NCBI GenBank assembly: GCA_027449685.1 | Contig: DAIDLC010000010.1 | Span: forward strand, 1 to 63,835 | Reading direction: 5' to 3' | DNA length: 63,835 nucleotides | Origin: Ferrovaceae bacterium | GTDB taxonomy: Bacteria; Pseudomonadota; Gammaproteobacteria; Burkholderiales; Ferrovaceae | Shown here: positions 1 through 6,956 of the stretch, piece after piece | Layout of the letters: each line of letters begins with the position of its first letter | Numbering within the stretch: the first letter of the stretch is position 1 | Made by a program: the position numbers and the translations under genes | Notes under the pieces: model-generated | Told to the model about the DNA's origin: nothing | The model's database searches: none | The model's input: only the letters and a program-made list of their open reading frames with translations

Positions 1-76
1 CAGGCACCATCCACTCACGGTGGCGTATCATGAGCCAAATCAGCCGGTGGATCACGATTCAGTGCGAGAGACAACA
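1..76 (+). repeat. left copy of a 76-bp inverted repeat (probable insertion-sequence end)
   Basis: This stretch matches the reverse complement of 4059-4134 with about 8 mismatches in 76 bases; from position 20 inward only two differ. It contains repeated GGTGG-type motifs and a GAATC/GATTC palindrome, a style reminiscent of IS21-type element ends, but no istA or istB is visible. The window starts inside it, so the full element may lie upstream. Its inner edge abuts a beheaded hipA, which suggests that an element carrying this end interrupted that gene. Confidence 0.75.
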
Positions 77-439
77 AACGACGACGATCATCTGCGTAAC
101 CACGCCTTTCTTTTTGAATCGGCAACACGTTCATGGCGGCTATCACCCTTGTACGATGTGATGCCGCGCCCAATGCTGGCAACCGAGCGTCATCTGCACC
201 TCAGTGTCGGCCAAAAGGGGCGATTGGCAACGCTGGATAACGCATTGTCAGCTTATGCGAGATTTGGCATAACCCGGCAGGACGCCCTGGAAATCATCGA
301 TCGGATCTGGCGTGTCGTACGCGAGTGGAAAGTTCGCTTCGAAAGCTATGGTGTTGCGGGCCGGGAAATCGAAGCGATCGCCTCCGCCTTCCGTCATCTC
401 GACGAGGTGGCGTCCCCGGATCTGAAAAAAATGTTGTAA
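20..439 (+). pseudogene. HipA-type kinase toxin, C-terminal fragment
   Basis: The 139-codon frame starts in the repeat (GTG at 20), and HipA-like sequence appears from about residue 20: NDDDHLRNH, matching the catalytic-loop motif of HipA serine/threonine kinases, then LSPLYDVMP, the metal-binding region. HipA proteins are about 400-440 residues, so the N-terminal subdomain and the nucleotide-binding half are missing, and no hipB-like antitoxin is present. HipA toxins phosphorylate a tRNA synthetase and cause growth arrest; this remnant should be inactive. The break coincides exactly with the repeat edge. Confidence 0.8.
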
Positions 440-746
440 GAACAATTGCATTGGAAACTTTTATTAGGTTTTTGTGGATAGTAGCGCGTTTATGACGGAT
501 CGATCAAAGGCAGCATCCTTGCTGTCATGTGCGAGCACGGCGGGTGGCGTCTGGTATGACTTGGACTGATATATACCTGAGCCTGTCGCTCCAGCGGTAA
601 GCAGCATGCTTAGCCTCTACCTAGACAACGTATCGTGCTGCTCAATCCCTACGCCGAGTATTACTCACGCTGCAGCTGGCCAAGCTATCCGACGGGCCGG
701 TACAACTCGGATGTTGCGCTACAGTGCAAATAACGATTTACAAAAA
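440..746. other. intergenic stretch, nothing firmly recognised
   Basis: This lies between the hipA fragment and the mobile-mystery operator. One frame ending at the TAA near 732 reads in a protein-like way (LLNPYAEYYS), but it has no convincing start and I do not recognise a family. It may be a decayed gene. No RNA gene or clear promoter is visible. Confidence 0.4.
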
Positions 747-795
747 TTGCACCTTAATGCAATATATAGAAACGTTATTTTGCATTAAGGTGCAA
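747..795 (+). promoter_or_regulatory. perfect 16-bp inverted-repeat operator before mobile mystery A
   Basis: TTGCACCTTAATGCAA (747-762) recurs as an exact inverted copy at 780-795, with 17 bases between. Each half is itself partly palindromic (TTGCA...TGCAA). The right half covers the AAGG ribosome-binding region and ends 4 bases before the ATG at 800, so a protein bound here could block both transcription and ribosome access. The Xre-type regulator encoded just downstream is the obvious ligand; autoregulation is inferred. Confidence 0.7.
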
Positions 796-799
796 TGTC

Positions 800-1273
800 A
801 TGAAAACCAGCTTTTCCGACCTCAAGCTGCGCCAACTCGACACGGCACTGACCCGCTGGCGCAGCGCCAGTCTGCCGCAGCGTCCCGCGTCGGGGTGGAT
901 CAGGGCGATCCGCGAGGCACTCGGCATGACTGCCGTAGAACTCGCACGTCGCCTGGGGGTGGGCGTCCCCACGGTCAGCCGCATGGAACTCTCCGAGGCA
1001 GAAGATCGGATCACCCTAGCCACCTTGCGCCGTGCCGCCGAAGCGATGGGCTGCGAATTGCAATACGCCCTGGTACCCCAGCAGAGCCTGGTCGATACCC
1101 TGGAGAGCCGCGCCCTGGGCTTGGCACGCCAGCAGATGGCCGCCGTCAGCCACACCATGGCACTGGAAGCCCAGTCGACCTCACCCGAGGCCGTCGAGGC
1201 GCAGACGCGCGCGCTGGCCGAGACCCTGCTCAAAGGCTCGCGTCGCTCATTGTGGCGAGGGGACGGCAAGTAG
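800..1273 (+). CDS. mobile mystery protein A (Xre-type helix-turn-helix regulator)
   Basis: A 157-residue protein with a helix-turn-helix at about residues 42-62 (MTAVELARRLGVGVPTVSRM) and a helical C-terminal half. This fits the mobile mystery protein A family, which is always found next to mobile mystery protein B on mobile DNA. The probable role is transcriptional repressor and antitoxin-like partner of the Fic protein encoded 2 bases downstream. The ATG at 800 sits right after the operator half-site, which supports autoregulation. The family identification rests on the HTH, the size and the neighbour together. Confidence 0.85.
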   Translation: MKTSFSDLKLRQLDTALTRWRSASLPQRPASGWIRAIREALGMTAVELARRLGVGVPTVSRMELSEAEDRITLATLRRAAEAMGCELQYALVPQQSLVDTLESRALGLARQQMAAVSHTMALEAQSTSPEAVEAQTRALAETLLKGSRRSLWRGDGK

Positions 1274-1275
1274 GC

Positions 1276-1860
1276 ATGGCAATCAACCTCGACTTTCCGC
1301 CAGGTGTCACGCCGCTGGATGGCGACGAACTCGCCAGTCTGATTCCCAGCCACATCACTACGCAGGGCGAGTTGAATGAGTGGGAGCAACTCAACATCGT
1401 CCAAGGCGAGAACTGGGCACGCAAACAGCGCAAGGAAATCCTCAACGAGGCATTCCTGCGTCAGTTGCATAAGCAGATGTTCGGCGAAACCTGGAAGTGG
1501 GCTGGTGACTTCCGCAAGTCCGACAAAAATATCGGCGTCGACTGGCTCAAGATCGGCGTCGAACTCAAAAAGCTGCTCGACGACACCCACTTCCAGATCG
1601 AGCACGCCAGCTATCCGCCAGACGAAATCGCCATCCGCTTCCATCACCGCCTGGTCGCCATTCACTCGTTCCCAAACGGCAATGGCCGTCATGCGCGCCT
1701 GATGGCCGACCTGCTCATCGAGCGCCTCGGCAAGCCACGATTTACCTGGGGCAGCCATGGCCTGGTCGATGCCAACGACACCCGCAAGAACTACATCGCC
1801 GCCCTGCAAGCCGCAGACCGCCGCGACATTGCCCCTTTACTCGCATTCGCCCGTAGTTGA
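1276..1860 (+). CDS. mobile mystery protein B (Fic-domain protein)
   Basis: A 194-residue Fic protein. The Fic active-site motif is at residues 130-138 (HSFPNGNGR), followed by HARL; the catalytic His and the GNGR anion-binding loop are intact, although the canonical HPFxDGN Asp is Asn here. Fic enzymes transfer AMP or other phosphate-containing groups to target proteins. An N-terminal TTQGELN segment (28-34) may correspond to the inhibitory helix seen in some Fic proteins, but this is uncertain. The ATG at 1276 lies 2 bases after the mmpA stop and matches the family N-terminus; longer upstream starts read through mmpA in another frame. Target unknown. Confidence 0.88.
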   Translation: MAINLDFPPGVTPLDGDELASLIPSHITTQGELNEWEQLNIVQGENWARKQRKEILNEAFLRQLHKQMFGETWKWAGDFRKSDKNIGVDWLKIGVELKKLLDDTHFQIEHASYPPDEIAIRFHHRLVAIHSFPNGNGRHARLMADLLIERLGKPRFTWGSHGLVDANDTRKNYIAALQAADRRDIAPLLAFARS

Positions 1861-2126
1861 CCTTGTCATGCAAATCCGGTCAAAACAGGCTTCCCGCCAT
1901 TGGCGCATCCAGGCCACATGCTCCGCCCCATGAAAGTAGCCCTGGTTCTGTGGCTTGGATAACCACCTGGCCTGACTGGCCGACTTGCGAAATCAAACAG
2001 CCATTGGAATTTCAAACTGCTGCCAGGTAGCCAAATTCAACTTGCTGTTGACAACCGGAGTTTTCAACGAATGGTTGGTTGGCAAATTGGAGTAAAATGG
2101 CGTGCCGGGGGCAGCGCTTAGCTAGG
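1861..2126. other. intergenic, nothing recognised
   Basis: About 266 bases between the convergent Fic gene and tumA. Apart from a short inverted repeat (CGCTTA/TAAGCG, about 2115-2133) straddling the tumA stop codon, no element is evident. Confidence 0.4.
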
Positions 2127-2510
2127 TTAAGCGACCGCCACCTTGTCCTGCTGTGAACAGATGTCCATATCCACCGTCAGGTGATGAATGGCTACTTCTG
2201 GTATCTTGGCTTTGCCTGCACCGGGACGCAGGCGAACAAAGCCCAGTGCCTCAAGCTTGCCCAATGTGCGGCTGACGTTGGGTTCTGCGCGTTTCACGAG
2301 CTTTGCTAGGTCTGCCACGGAAGCAGGTTTCTTTTGGTCTATGGTGGCGAGCAGGAAACGGTTTTCTGGCGTCAGCACCCGAATCACGGCCTCTACAGAC
2401 TCAAAAGAAACTTGGGCGACATCGGCAGGAGCATTGCGCTCACCGCGCGCGACAGACAGCATTTCCTTTTTCAGGTCCTGCATGGATTGGATTTTCATTT
2501 TCATAATCAT
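2127..2510 (-). CDS. tumA: TumA-like antitoxin, winged-helix DNA-binding protein
   Basis: A 127-residue protein with a winged helix-turn-helix in its middle (FLLATIDQKKPASVADLAKL then AEPNVSRTLGKLEALGF), typical of the MarR-like putative DNA-binding antitoxins paired with TumE toxins. It probably neutralises the toxin and represses the operon. Its ATG overlaps the tumE stop by four bases (ATGA), so translation is coupled. It is last in the leftward order J-domain gene, tumE, tumA. The C-terminal residues (IHHLTVDMDI) fit the family pattern in which the tail contacts the toxin, an inference. Confidence 0.8.
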   Translation of the reverse strand: MIMKMKIQSMQDLKKEMLSVARGERNAPADVAQVSFESVEAVIRVLTPENRFLLATIDQKKPASVADLAKLVKRAEPNVSRTLGKLEALGFVRLRPGAGKAKIPEVAIHHLTVDMDICSQQDKVAVA

Positions 2511-2935
2511 GTCTCCTTGTCTTCCACCACCTCAGTTGAAATGCCTTGAACTGCACAAAGCTTATCAACTTCAGTAAAAAAATCTTCGAGCAATTTTGCT
2601 GCCGATACGAAGGCATACGGGCGTCCTTCATCGTTAACCGTTCTATGCCAGTGGTCAGCTTCCGGTTTGGCCTTTACATATTTTCCACCTACAAATGGCA
2701 ATGGGTGAGCATTGTCGAAGCCCAGCAGCCTTGTTCCTTCTGGATCGTGGAAGCTGAAAGAATAGGCAATTCCGTGGGGCACTTTGTCTGAGTGCTCAAC
2801 CATCCTGATCTCGAATTTCAGGAAATGTCCACTAGCGAAAAAGTGCTGCCTTCCATCGTAATCCAGCAACCATTCCAGCGTATGTTCGGGCGTTTCCATT
2901 TGTGCATCATATACCCACATGATATGATAGATCAA
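2507..2935 (-). CDS. tumE: TumE-like toxin (DUF6516 family)
   Basis: A 142-residue protein containing METPEHTLEWLLDYDGRQHF and FLKFEIRMVE, typical of the DUF6516/TumE toxins. The family includes TumE of the TumE/TumA pair on a Pseudomonas plasmid; its exact molecular target is not evident here. The start is uncertain: the longest frame begins with TTG at 2935, an in-frame ATG lies at 2920, and neither has a clear ribosome-binding site, so coupling to the J-domain gene stop (2945) is plausible. Its end overlaps tumA by ATGA. Confidence 0.8.
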   Translation of the reverse strand: MIYHIMWVYDAQMETPEHTLEWLLDYDGRQHFFASGHFLKFEIRMVEHSDKVPHGIAYSFSFHDPEGTRLLGFDNAHPLPFVGGKYVKAKPEADHWHRTVNDEGRPYAFVSAAKLLEDFFTEVDKLCAVQGISTEVVEDKET

Positions 2936-2944
2936 TGGCTGTGA

Positions 2945-4057
2945 TCAGAACGGCATGTCGAAGTCAGGGTAGGTCTGGCGCCGGAGGGAGACGGTTTTCA
3001 GCCAGGCCTTGAGTCGTTTCGGGTCGGCAGCGGTCTCGATCTGCTCGTGCAGTTCGGCGATCTGTCCGCGGCAGGTGGCCATGTCCTGCTGCAGCGTGGG
3101 CAGCAAGCCCTTGGGGTGAAGCGTCTCGAAGGGGGGCAAACCGAACTCGATCATGAGCTGTTCTTCGACGCGCTGAATTTCCATGTCCAAGTCGCCCAAT
3201 TGCCCCCTCAGGATCTTGATGTAGTGCTTCAGGCGCCCGGGACGGATGGCAGCCAGGTAGGCCTGGTCGATGTGCTCCAGTTCGAGTTGCAGTTCCAGCA
3301 GTTGCAGCAGGTTACCCTTCTCGTAGGCTTGGTTGGCCCGTTGCATCAGGGCGGTCTTGCGCGTCCTTTCCACCGGGTCCGGCTCCCGATCAGGGTGAAG
3401 TGCGCTGGCCAGCTTGCGGAACACCTCCTGGATGGACTGGCTGAGCTGTTTCTCCTCGGCCTCCTGGCGGGCCACACACGCTTCCTCCCGGCGAGATTTC
3501 TTGCGGCTCACCTCGTTCTCGGCATACGCCTCCTGTTGTGCCCAGACATGGCTCTCGACGCGCTTCAGGACGTCCTCCGGCGAACTCATGTCCAAGTCGT
3601 CGCCCAAATCTATGCCCAGCGCGCTCTCCAGCATGGCTTTCATGCCATCCATGCGCGCTGCCTCATCCTCGTCGTAATCCGACTGGCTGTGCTTGTTGAA
3701 CAGGTCCTTGAGTTCGCCATGGTCCCTGTGCGCCAGCACGTCTTCGGCCAGGTCCACGATCAGCACCGCCAGTTTGCGCTTCTCGCCTTTTGTGACGCCC
3801 TTCACATCATGGGCCGCATCCAGACCCTGGACGAGTTGCCATTTGAGATCCAGGCATTGCTCCTGTAACGGCAAGAGATCGCTGGCGTAGGTCTGCCGGA
3901 ACACCGGCAGGATGGCTTCCCACTCGCCCAGGCGGGACCGGCGCGCCTCGATCTTCTTGATCAGGCTGTTGAAGGTCTTCTGATCCTTGTTTAAGGGCAC
4001 CGTGCCACTGGGCACGATGTGGGCGGTCGGGACGGGTTTTTGGCCAAACAGGGGCAT
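2945..4057 (-). CDS. J-domain (DnaJ-like) coiled-coil protein
   Basis: A 370-residue, highly charged, helix-rich protein. The only clear domain is a J-domain-like segment at about residues 208-250: EVFRKLASALHPDRE with the HPD tripeptide at 221-223, followed by an asparagine/alanine-rich helix (LMQRANQAYEKGN). The HPD motif stimulates Hsp70 ATPase. There is no Gly/Phe region or zinc domain, so it is not canonical DnaJ; flanking regions look like coiled coil. The ATG (4057) is one base inside the right inverted repeat, so its leader lies in that repeat. Only 9 bases separate its stop from tumE, implying one transcript. Role unknown. Confidence 0.75.
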   Translation of the reverse strand: MPLFGQKPVPTAHIVPSGTVPLNKDQKTFNSLIKKIEARRSRLGEWEAILPVFRQTYASDLLPLQEQCLDLKWQLVQGLDAAHDVKGVTKGEKRKLAVLIVDLAEDVLAHRDHGELKDLFNKHSQSDYDEDEAARMDGMKAMLESALGIDLGDDLDMSSPEDVLKRVESHVWAQQEAYAENEVSRKKSRREEACVARQEAEEKQLSQSIQEVFRKLASALHPDREPDPVERTRKTALMQRANQAYEKGNLLQLLELQLELEHIDQAYLAAIRPGRLKHYIKILRGQLGDLDMEIQRVEEQLMIEFGLPPFETLHPKGLLPTLQQDMATCRGQIAELHEQIETAADPKRLKAWLKTVSLRRQTYPDFDMPF

Positions 4058-4058
4058 G

Positions 4059-4134
4059 TGTTGTCTCTCGCACTGAATCGTGATTCACCGGGTGATTTGG
4101 CTCATGATACGCCACTGTGAAGTGTTGGTGTCTG
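4059..4134 (-). repeat. right copy of the 76-bp inverted repeat
   Basis: Reverse complement of positions 1-76, with two mismatches in the inner 57 bases. Together the copies bracket about 4 kb of toxin and chaperone cargo. The core contains TGGCGTATCATGAGCCAAAT. The J-domain gene begins immediately inside, so an outward or inward promoter in the element end may drive it. Confidence 0.75.
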
Positions 4135-4239
4135 GTGGAGAAATTCGAGCCATGCAGGATGTGTCCCCCACGCTGGGTTTACGGAAATTGAGTTGCTTTT
4201 GCTCATGGAAGTTGACTCGGGTGATGCACAGTAATCGCT

Positions 4240-4364
4240 TGAGTGTTACTGGGGCCCCCCGTCTGGCCGACAAGGGGATCTATGTTGCATCGAAGTCGTC
4301 CTTTTACCGGGTGATGATGAACGAGGCCCAAAAAAACAACCATCGTGGCACCAGGTGCAACTGA
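4240..4364 (+). pseudogene. IS3-family transposase OrfB fragment
   Basis: The frame contains RLADKGIYVASKSSFYRVMM followed by NEAQKNNHRGT, a close fit to the N-terminal part of IS3-group OrfB (LADxGxYxASExSFYRVL...HRGR). Only about 40 residues remain; the DDE catalytic domain is absent and the frame stops at 4364. It lies just outside the right inverted repeat, marking another recombination scar. The rest of 4135-4507 shows nothing recognisable. Confidence 0.7.
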
Positions 4365-4507
4365 ATCCAGAAAGCGACTGTGGAATGGAAAAGGCCGCGT
4401 AATGGTTGGAGTGACTCGCGATCATCAGACTTGTCCACGGGCGTGAGCGTCGCACACGACGAACGCGCACGGCGGTGGGCAAGTCAGGTCTGGGGTAAAC
4501 CAGAATT

Positions 4508-4975
4508 TTGCATCCAGCAGTTTTGTGGATAGAATGGAAATGCGGTGAATCGACACGACAATTATCCCGAAAAACGCCGGCTGGTTTGTCGCCATTCATG
4601 CCTGAAGCGGAAGCATTCAAAGCCGGTCGATTGATGCTGAAGGAAATTGCGGAATGCGCTGGCCGTGGAGACAGTTTTGCCTTTGAAACAACGTTGTCTG
4701 GTCTGGTGTATTTGCGCCAGATCAGGAACTGGCGCAGCCTGTGCTATCATGTCAGCCTGTTTTTTCTGAGCCTGTCGAACGTGGAAATGGCGATTGCACG
4801 GGTCGCCGAGCGGGTGAGACAAGGTGGCCATGACATTCCAGAAGCTGTGATTCGTCGTCGATTTGAAGCCGGTCGAGAAAATTTCGAACCACGCTATCGT
4901 GATGCGGTCGATGCGTGGGCGCTGTTCGATAACTCCGGTGATGAACCGGTATTGATTGAATGGGGTGGGCAATGA
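4508..4975 (+). pseudogene. zeta-toxin-like kinase lacking its Walker A N-terminus
   Basis: From about residue 24 this 155-residue frame matches the zeta-like AAA kinases common in proteobacteria: AGLSPFMPEAEAFKAGRLML, FAFETTLSG, RVRQGGHDIPEAVIRRRF and ALFDNSG at the end. Family members start with about 35 further residues holding the GPNGAGKTT P-loop; here that part is replaced by unrelated sequence (MHPAVLWIEW). Without the P-loop it should not bind ATP, so it is probably a 5'-truncated pseudogene. Its end overlaps the next gene by ATGA, as in intact operons. Confidence 0.72.
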
Positions 4976-5160
4976 TGCGCGGGAAAGATATTGACCAGTC
5001 AAAAGACAAAGATATCGTGGGGTCTCTGGCTGCCATACGTCGTGCTGCACGCTTGGCACGTGAACAGGCCATTCTCACCAATACGGCGATTGTCATCATG
5101 AAAGACAACAAGCTGGTGCGAATTACAGCAGATGAGCTGCGCAAACAGGATGCGGCATGA
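4972..5160 (+). CDS. small partner protein of the zeta-like kinase (probable antitoxin)
   Basis: A protein of about 62 residues: SLAAIRRAARLAREQAILTN followed by TAIVIMKDNKLVRITADEL. Such short proteins with a helix plus a TAIVxxxxGxLVRI hairpin regularly follow zeta-like kinase genes; an antitoxin role is inferred from that pairing. The ATG at 4972 gives an ATGA overlap with the upstream gene; 4960 and 4975 are alternatives. It appears intact although its partner has lost the catalytic end. Confidence 0.6.
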   Translation: MMRGKDIDQSKDKDIVGSLAAIRRAARLAREQAILTNTAIVIMKDNKLVRITADELRKQDAA

Positions 5161-5529
5161 GTGCAGAACAAATTGTTTGAAGCTTTAAGGAAGCAGCGAT
5201 TATTTTCTGGCAGGTCGATGAGTCAAATTTTTCAAAAAAATGTGAACGGGGGAAATCACATTTTTGTACCGCACGCGATTTTCCTCCCCCCCACCTATCT
5301 ACTGGGCGCCCTGACATAAAGGGGGACATTGGTGAAGGGTTGGGAGAGCCCTTTGGGGATGCAAAACCTCAGCCCACCATTACCCGGATTTTCTGCAAAA
5401 AAACCTGTTTTCCATCTCGGCAGTCTCAAATAATCCTGCCCTAGCGCAAGCTTAATGGTGGGTTCATTGGTGGGTTGATTTTTTGACTTCGAAAATTACC
5501 GAACTGAATCAATCTGTTATAGATTTATC
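5161..5529. other. island-side flank of tRNA-Ser, no gene
   Basis: No coding region is convincing. A perfect 10-bp inverted repeat, CCCACCATTA (5373-5382) and TAATGGTGGG (5453-5462), is present, followed by near-direct repeats of TTGGTGGGTT up to about 5480. This is where an attachment site or integration scar next to the tRNA would be expected, but I see no second copy of the tRNA 3' end in the window. Confidence 0.4.
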
Positions 5530-5620
5530 TGGCGGAGAGGGCGGGATTCGAACCCGCGTTAGGGTATTACCCTAAACACGCTTTCCAGGCGTGCGACTTA
5601 AACCGCTCATCCACCTCTCC
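5530..5620 (-). tRNA. tRNA-Ser (anticodon GGA)
   Basis: A 91-base cloverleaf with acceptor stem GGAGAGG/CCTCTCC, encoded CCA end, long variable arm (GGGTAATACCC), T-loop GGTTCGAATCC, and an anticodon loop reading CTGGAAA, so it decodes UCC/UCU. A TATAAT -10 box for it is at 5632-5637 on the minus strand. Its 3' end points left, toward the toxin-rich island, the usual side for tRNA-targeted integration. Confidence 0.93.
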
Positions 5621-5631
5621 GAAGGGTGGAC

Positions 5632-5637
5632 ATTATA
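5632..5637 (-). promoter_or_regulatory. -10 box of the tRNA-Ser gene
   Basis: TATAAT on the minus strand, 11 bases upstream of the mature tRNA 5' end. The -35 region is weak (CCGAAA at 17 bases). Confidence 0.5.
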
Positions 5638-5779
5638 GCCGAGTTCGCGCGGGTTTTCGGAGTAAATTGCAAAAACGTCGCAAACCCTCTCAAAATCCCG
5701 GCCATTTCACACCCGATAGAGTGACAATGCGCTTGCCTTTTTGGAAAGTACGGCGCGATGGCGAAACCTTTGCACGCCT

Positions 5780-6910
5780 TCAAGGCGCGTGTGTAGTGCT
5801 TGACTTGGCAGAAGTGCCACGCTGCCGCCATTGTTGCATGGCCCAACGCAAAGAAAAGACCCATTGCCGGCGTTTGAGCAGCAACAGGGCCAGAACCAGA
5901 AACGTCAGGTGGACCGGCCAAATCCCCACCGCCGGGGAAAGGCGGCCTTGCACTACCCAGGCTTGAGCAATACTCATGGTGTTGTAGTAAACCATGTAGG
6001 TCAGTAAGGCAAAGATCATGTTGGTGGAGCGTCCACCGCGCGCATTGACATACGACAGGGGAATGGAAAACAACGAGAGCACCAGCAGGCTCACCGGTAG
6101 GCCGATCCGCCAATGAATTTCTCCCCAACCGTCCAAACTGGGATGGTTGAACAGCTGAGGTAAACTCATGGATTTCACCGAGAGTGCTGCAGCGCTAACC
6201 CCTTTTTGATCGATGCGCAGCTCCGCCTGATCAAAGTCTACCAAGGTATAATTTTTGGTACCGGGTTCGCCCTCGTAGCGCCGCCCTCGCAGCAACACGA
6301 TGAAACGATCGCCATTGGGATAGGTGGTGGCGTACCCCTTGTCAGCCGCAATCACACCCACTTTATGCTCCTGGACCGACTGCACAAACACGTTGGAGAC
6401 GGTGTTCTTGTTGGTGCTCAGGGTATCCACAAAAAACACCTGATCAGACTGGCGTGACTCGCGAAACACCCCGGGGGTGATTTGAGCCGTTTCATCCCGA
6501 CTATCCAGCCGGGTTTGATACTCTGAGCGCTTGCCAATGGCCCATGGGGAAACCAGCAGGCTCATGAGGGCCACGACCAGGGCCATGGGGAGCGCAAAGC
6601 GCAATACGGGCCAGCCAAAGCGGGATAGACTGATCCCGGAACTCAACCAGATGATCATTTCGGAATCGCGATAGGCCCGACTGAGCGAGATGAGCAGTGC
6701 AGTAAACACCGAAGCCGACAAAATGACCGGCAGATAGGTGAGCGCGCCAAAGGCCAGCATGGCCACGACGGCATCGCTGGACAAGGCCCCACCGGCCGCC
6801 ATTCCCAGCAATTTCACCACCGTTACCGTGAGCAAGATGGACATGAGCACCAGCAAGGCCATCAAGGCTGCGCGGGTAAATTCCCTGCGCAAAGCACGAC
6901 TAAAAATCAC
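5780..6910 (-). CDS. lptF: LPS export ABC transporter permease LptF
   Basis: A 376-residue inner-membrane protein of the LptF/LptG (YjgP/YjgQ) family. Transmembrane segments lie at about residues 13-35, 55-77 and 100-120, followed by a large periplasmic beta-jellyroll domain (about 130-255) and three C-terminal segments. LptF with LptG and LptB2 extracts lipopolysaccharide from the inner membrane into the Lpt bridge. The start is GTG at 6910. It is divergent from pepA, a widespread arrangement. Its usual partner lptG is not downstream, where tRNA-Ser and the island are found. Confidence 0.93.
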   Translation of the reverse strand: MIFSRALRREFTRAALMALLVLMSILLTVTVVKLLGMAAGGALSSDAVVAMLAFGALTYLPVILSASVFTALLISLSRAYRDSEMIIWLSSGISLSRFGWPVLRFALPMALVVALMSLLVSPWAIGKRSEYQTRLDSRDETAQITPGVFRESRQSDQVFFVDTLSTNKNTVSNVFVQSVQEHKVGVIAADKGYATTYPNGDRFIVLLRGRRYEGEPGTKNYTLVDFDQAELRIDQKGVSAAALSVKSMSLPQLFNHPSLDGWGEIHWRIGLPVSLLVLSLFSIPLSYVNARGGRSTNMIFALLTYMVYYNTMSIAQAWVVQGRLSPAVGIWPVHLTFLVLALLLLKRRQWVFSLRWAMQQWRQRGTSAKSSTTHAP

Positions 6911-6926
6911 CAGGACCGCCTGAACT

Positions 6927-6956
6927 TTGACTTTTGACGGGATTTACCGTGATAAT
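6927..6956 (+). promoter_or_regulatory. probable sigma-70 promoter of pepA-holC-valS
   Basis: TTGACT (6927-6932), an 18-base spacer, then GATAAT (6951-6956) preceded by TGT. It lies about 150 bases before the pepA start in the lptF/pepA divergent region. Confidence 0.5.

Noticed and set aside
775-1809. 344-codon leftward frame opposite mobile mystery A/B
   Set aside because: It is the antisense of two well-recognised genes, has no domain, and results from their codon bias.
3047-3868. 273-codon rightward frame opposite the J-domain gene
   Set aside because: Leu/Gln/Val-rich shadow; the leftward frame has the HPD motif, a sensible start and operon context.
2945-4057. Canonical DnaJ
   Set aside because: The HPD is internal (residue 221) and there is no Gly/Phe region or zinc-finger domain; it is only J-domain-containing.
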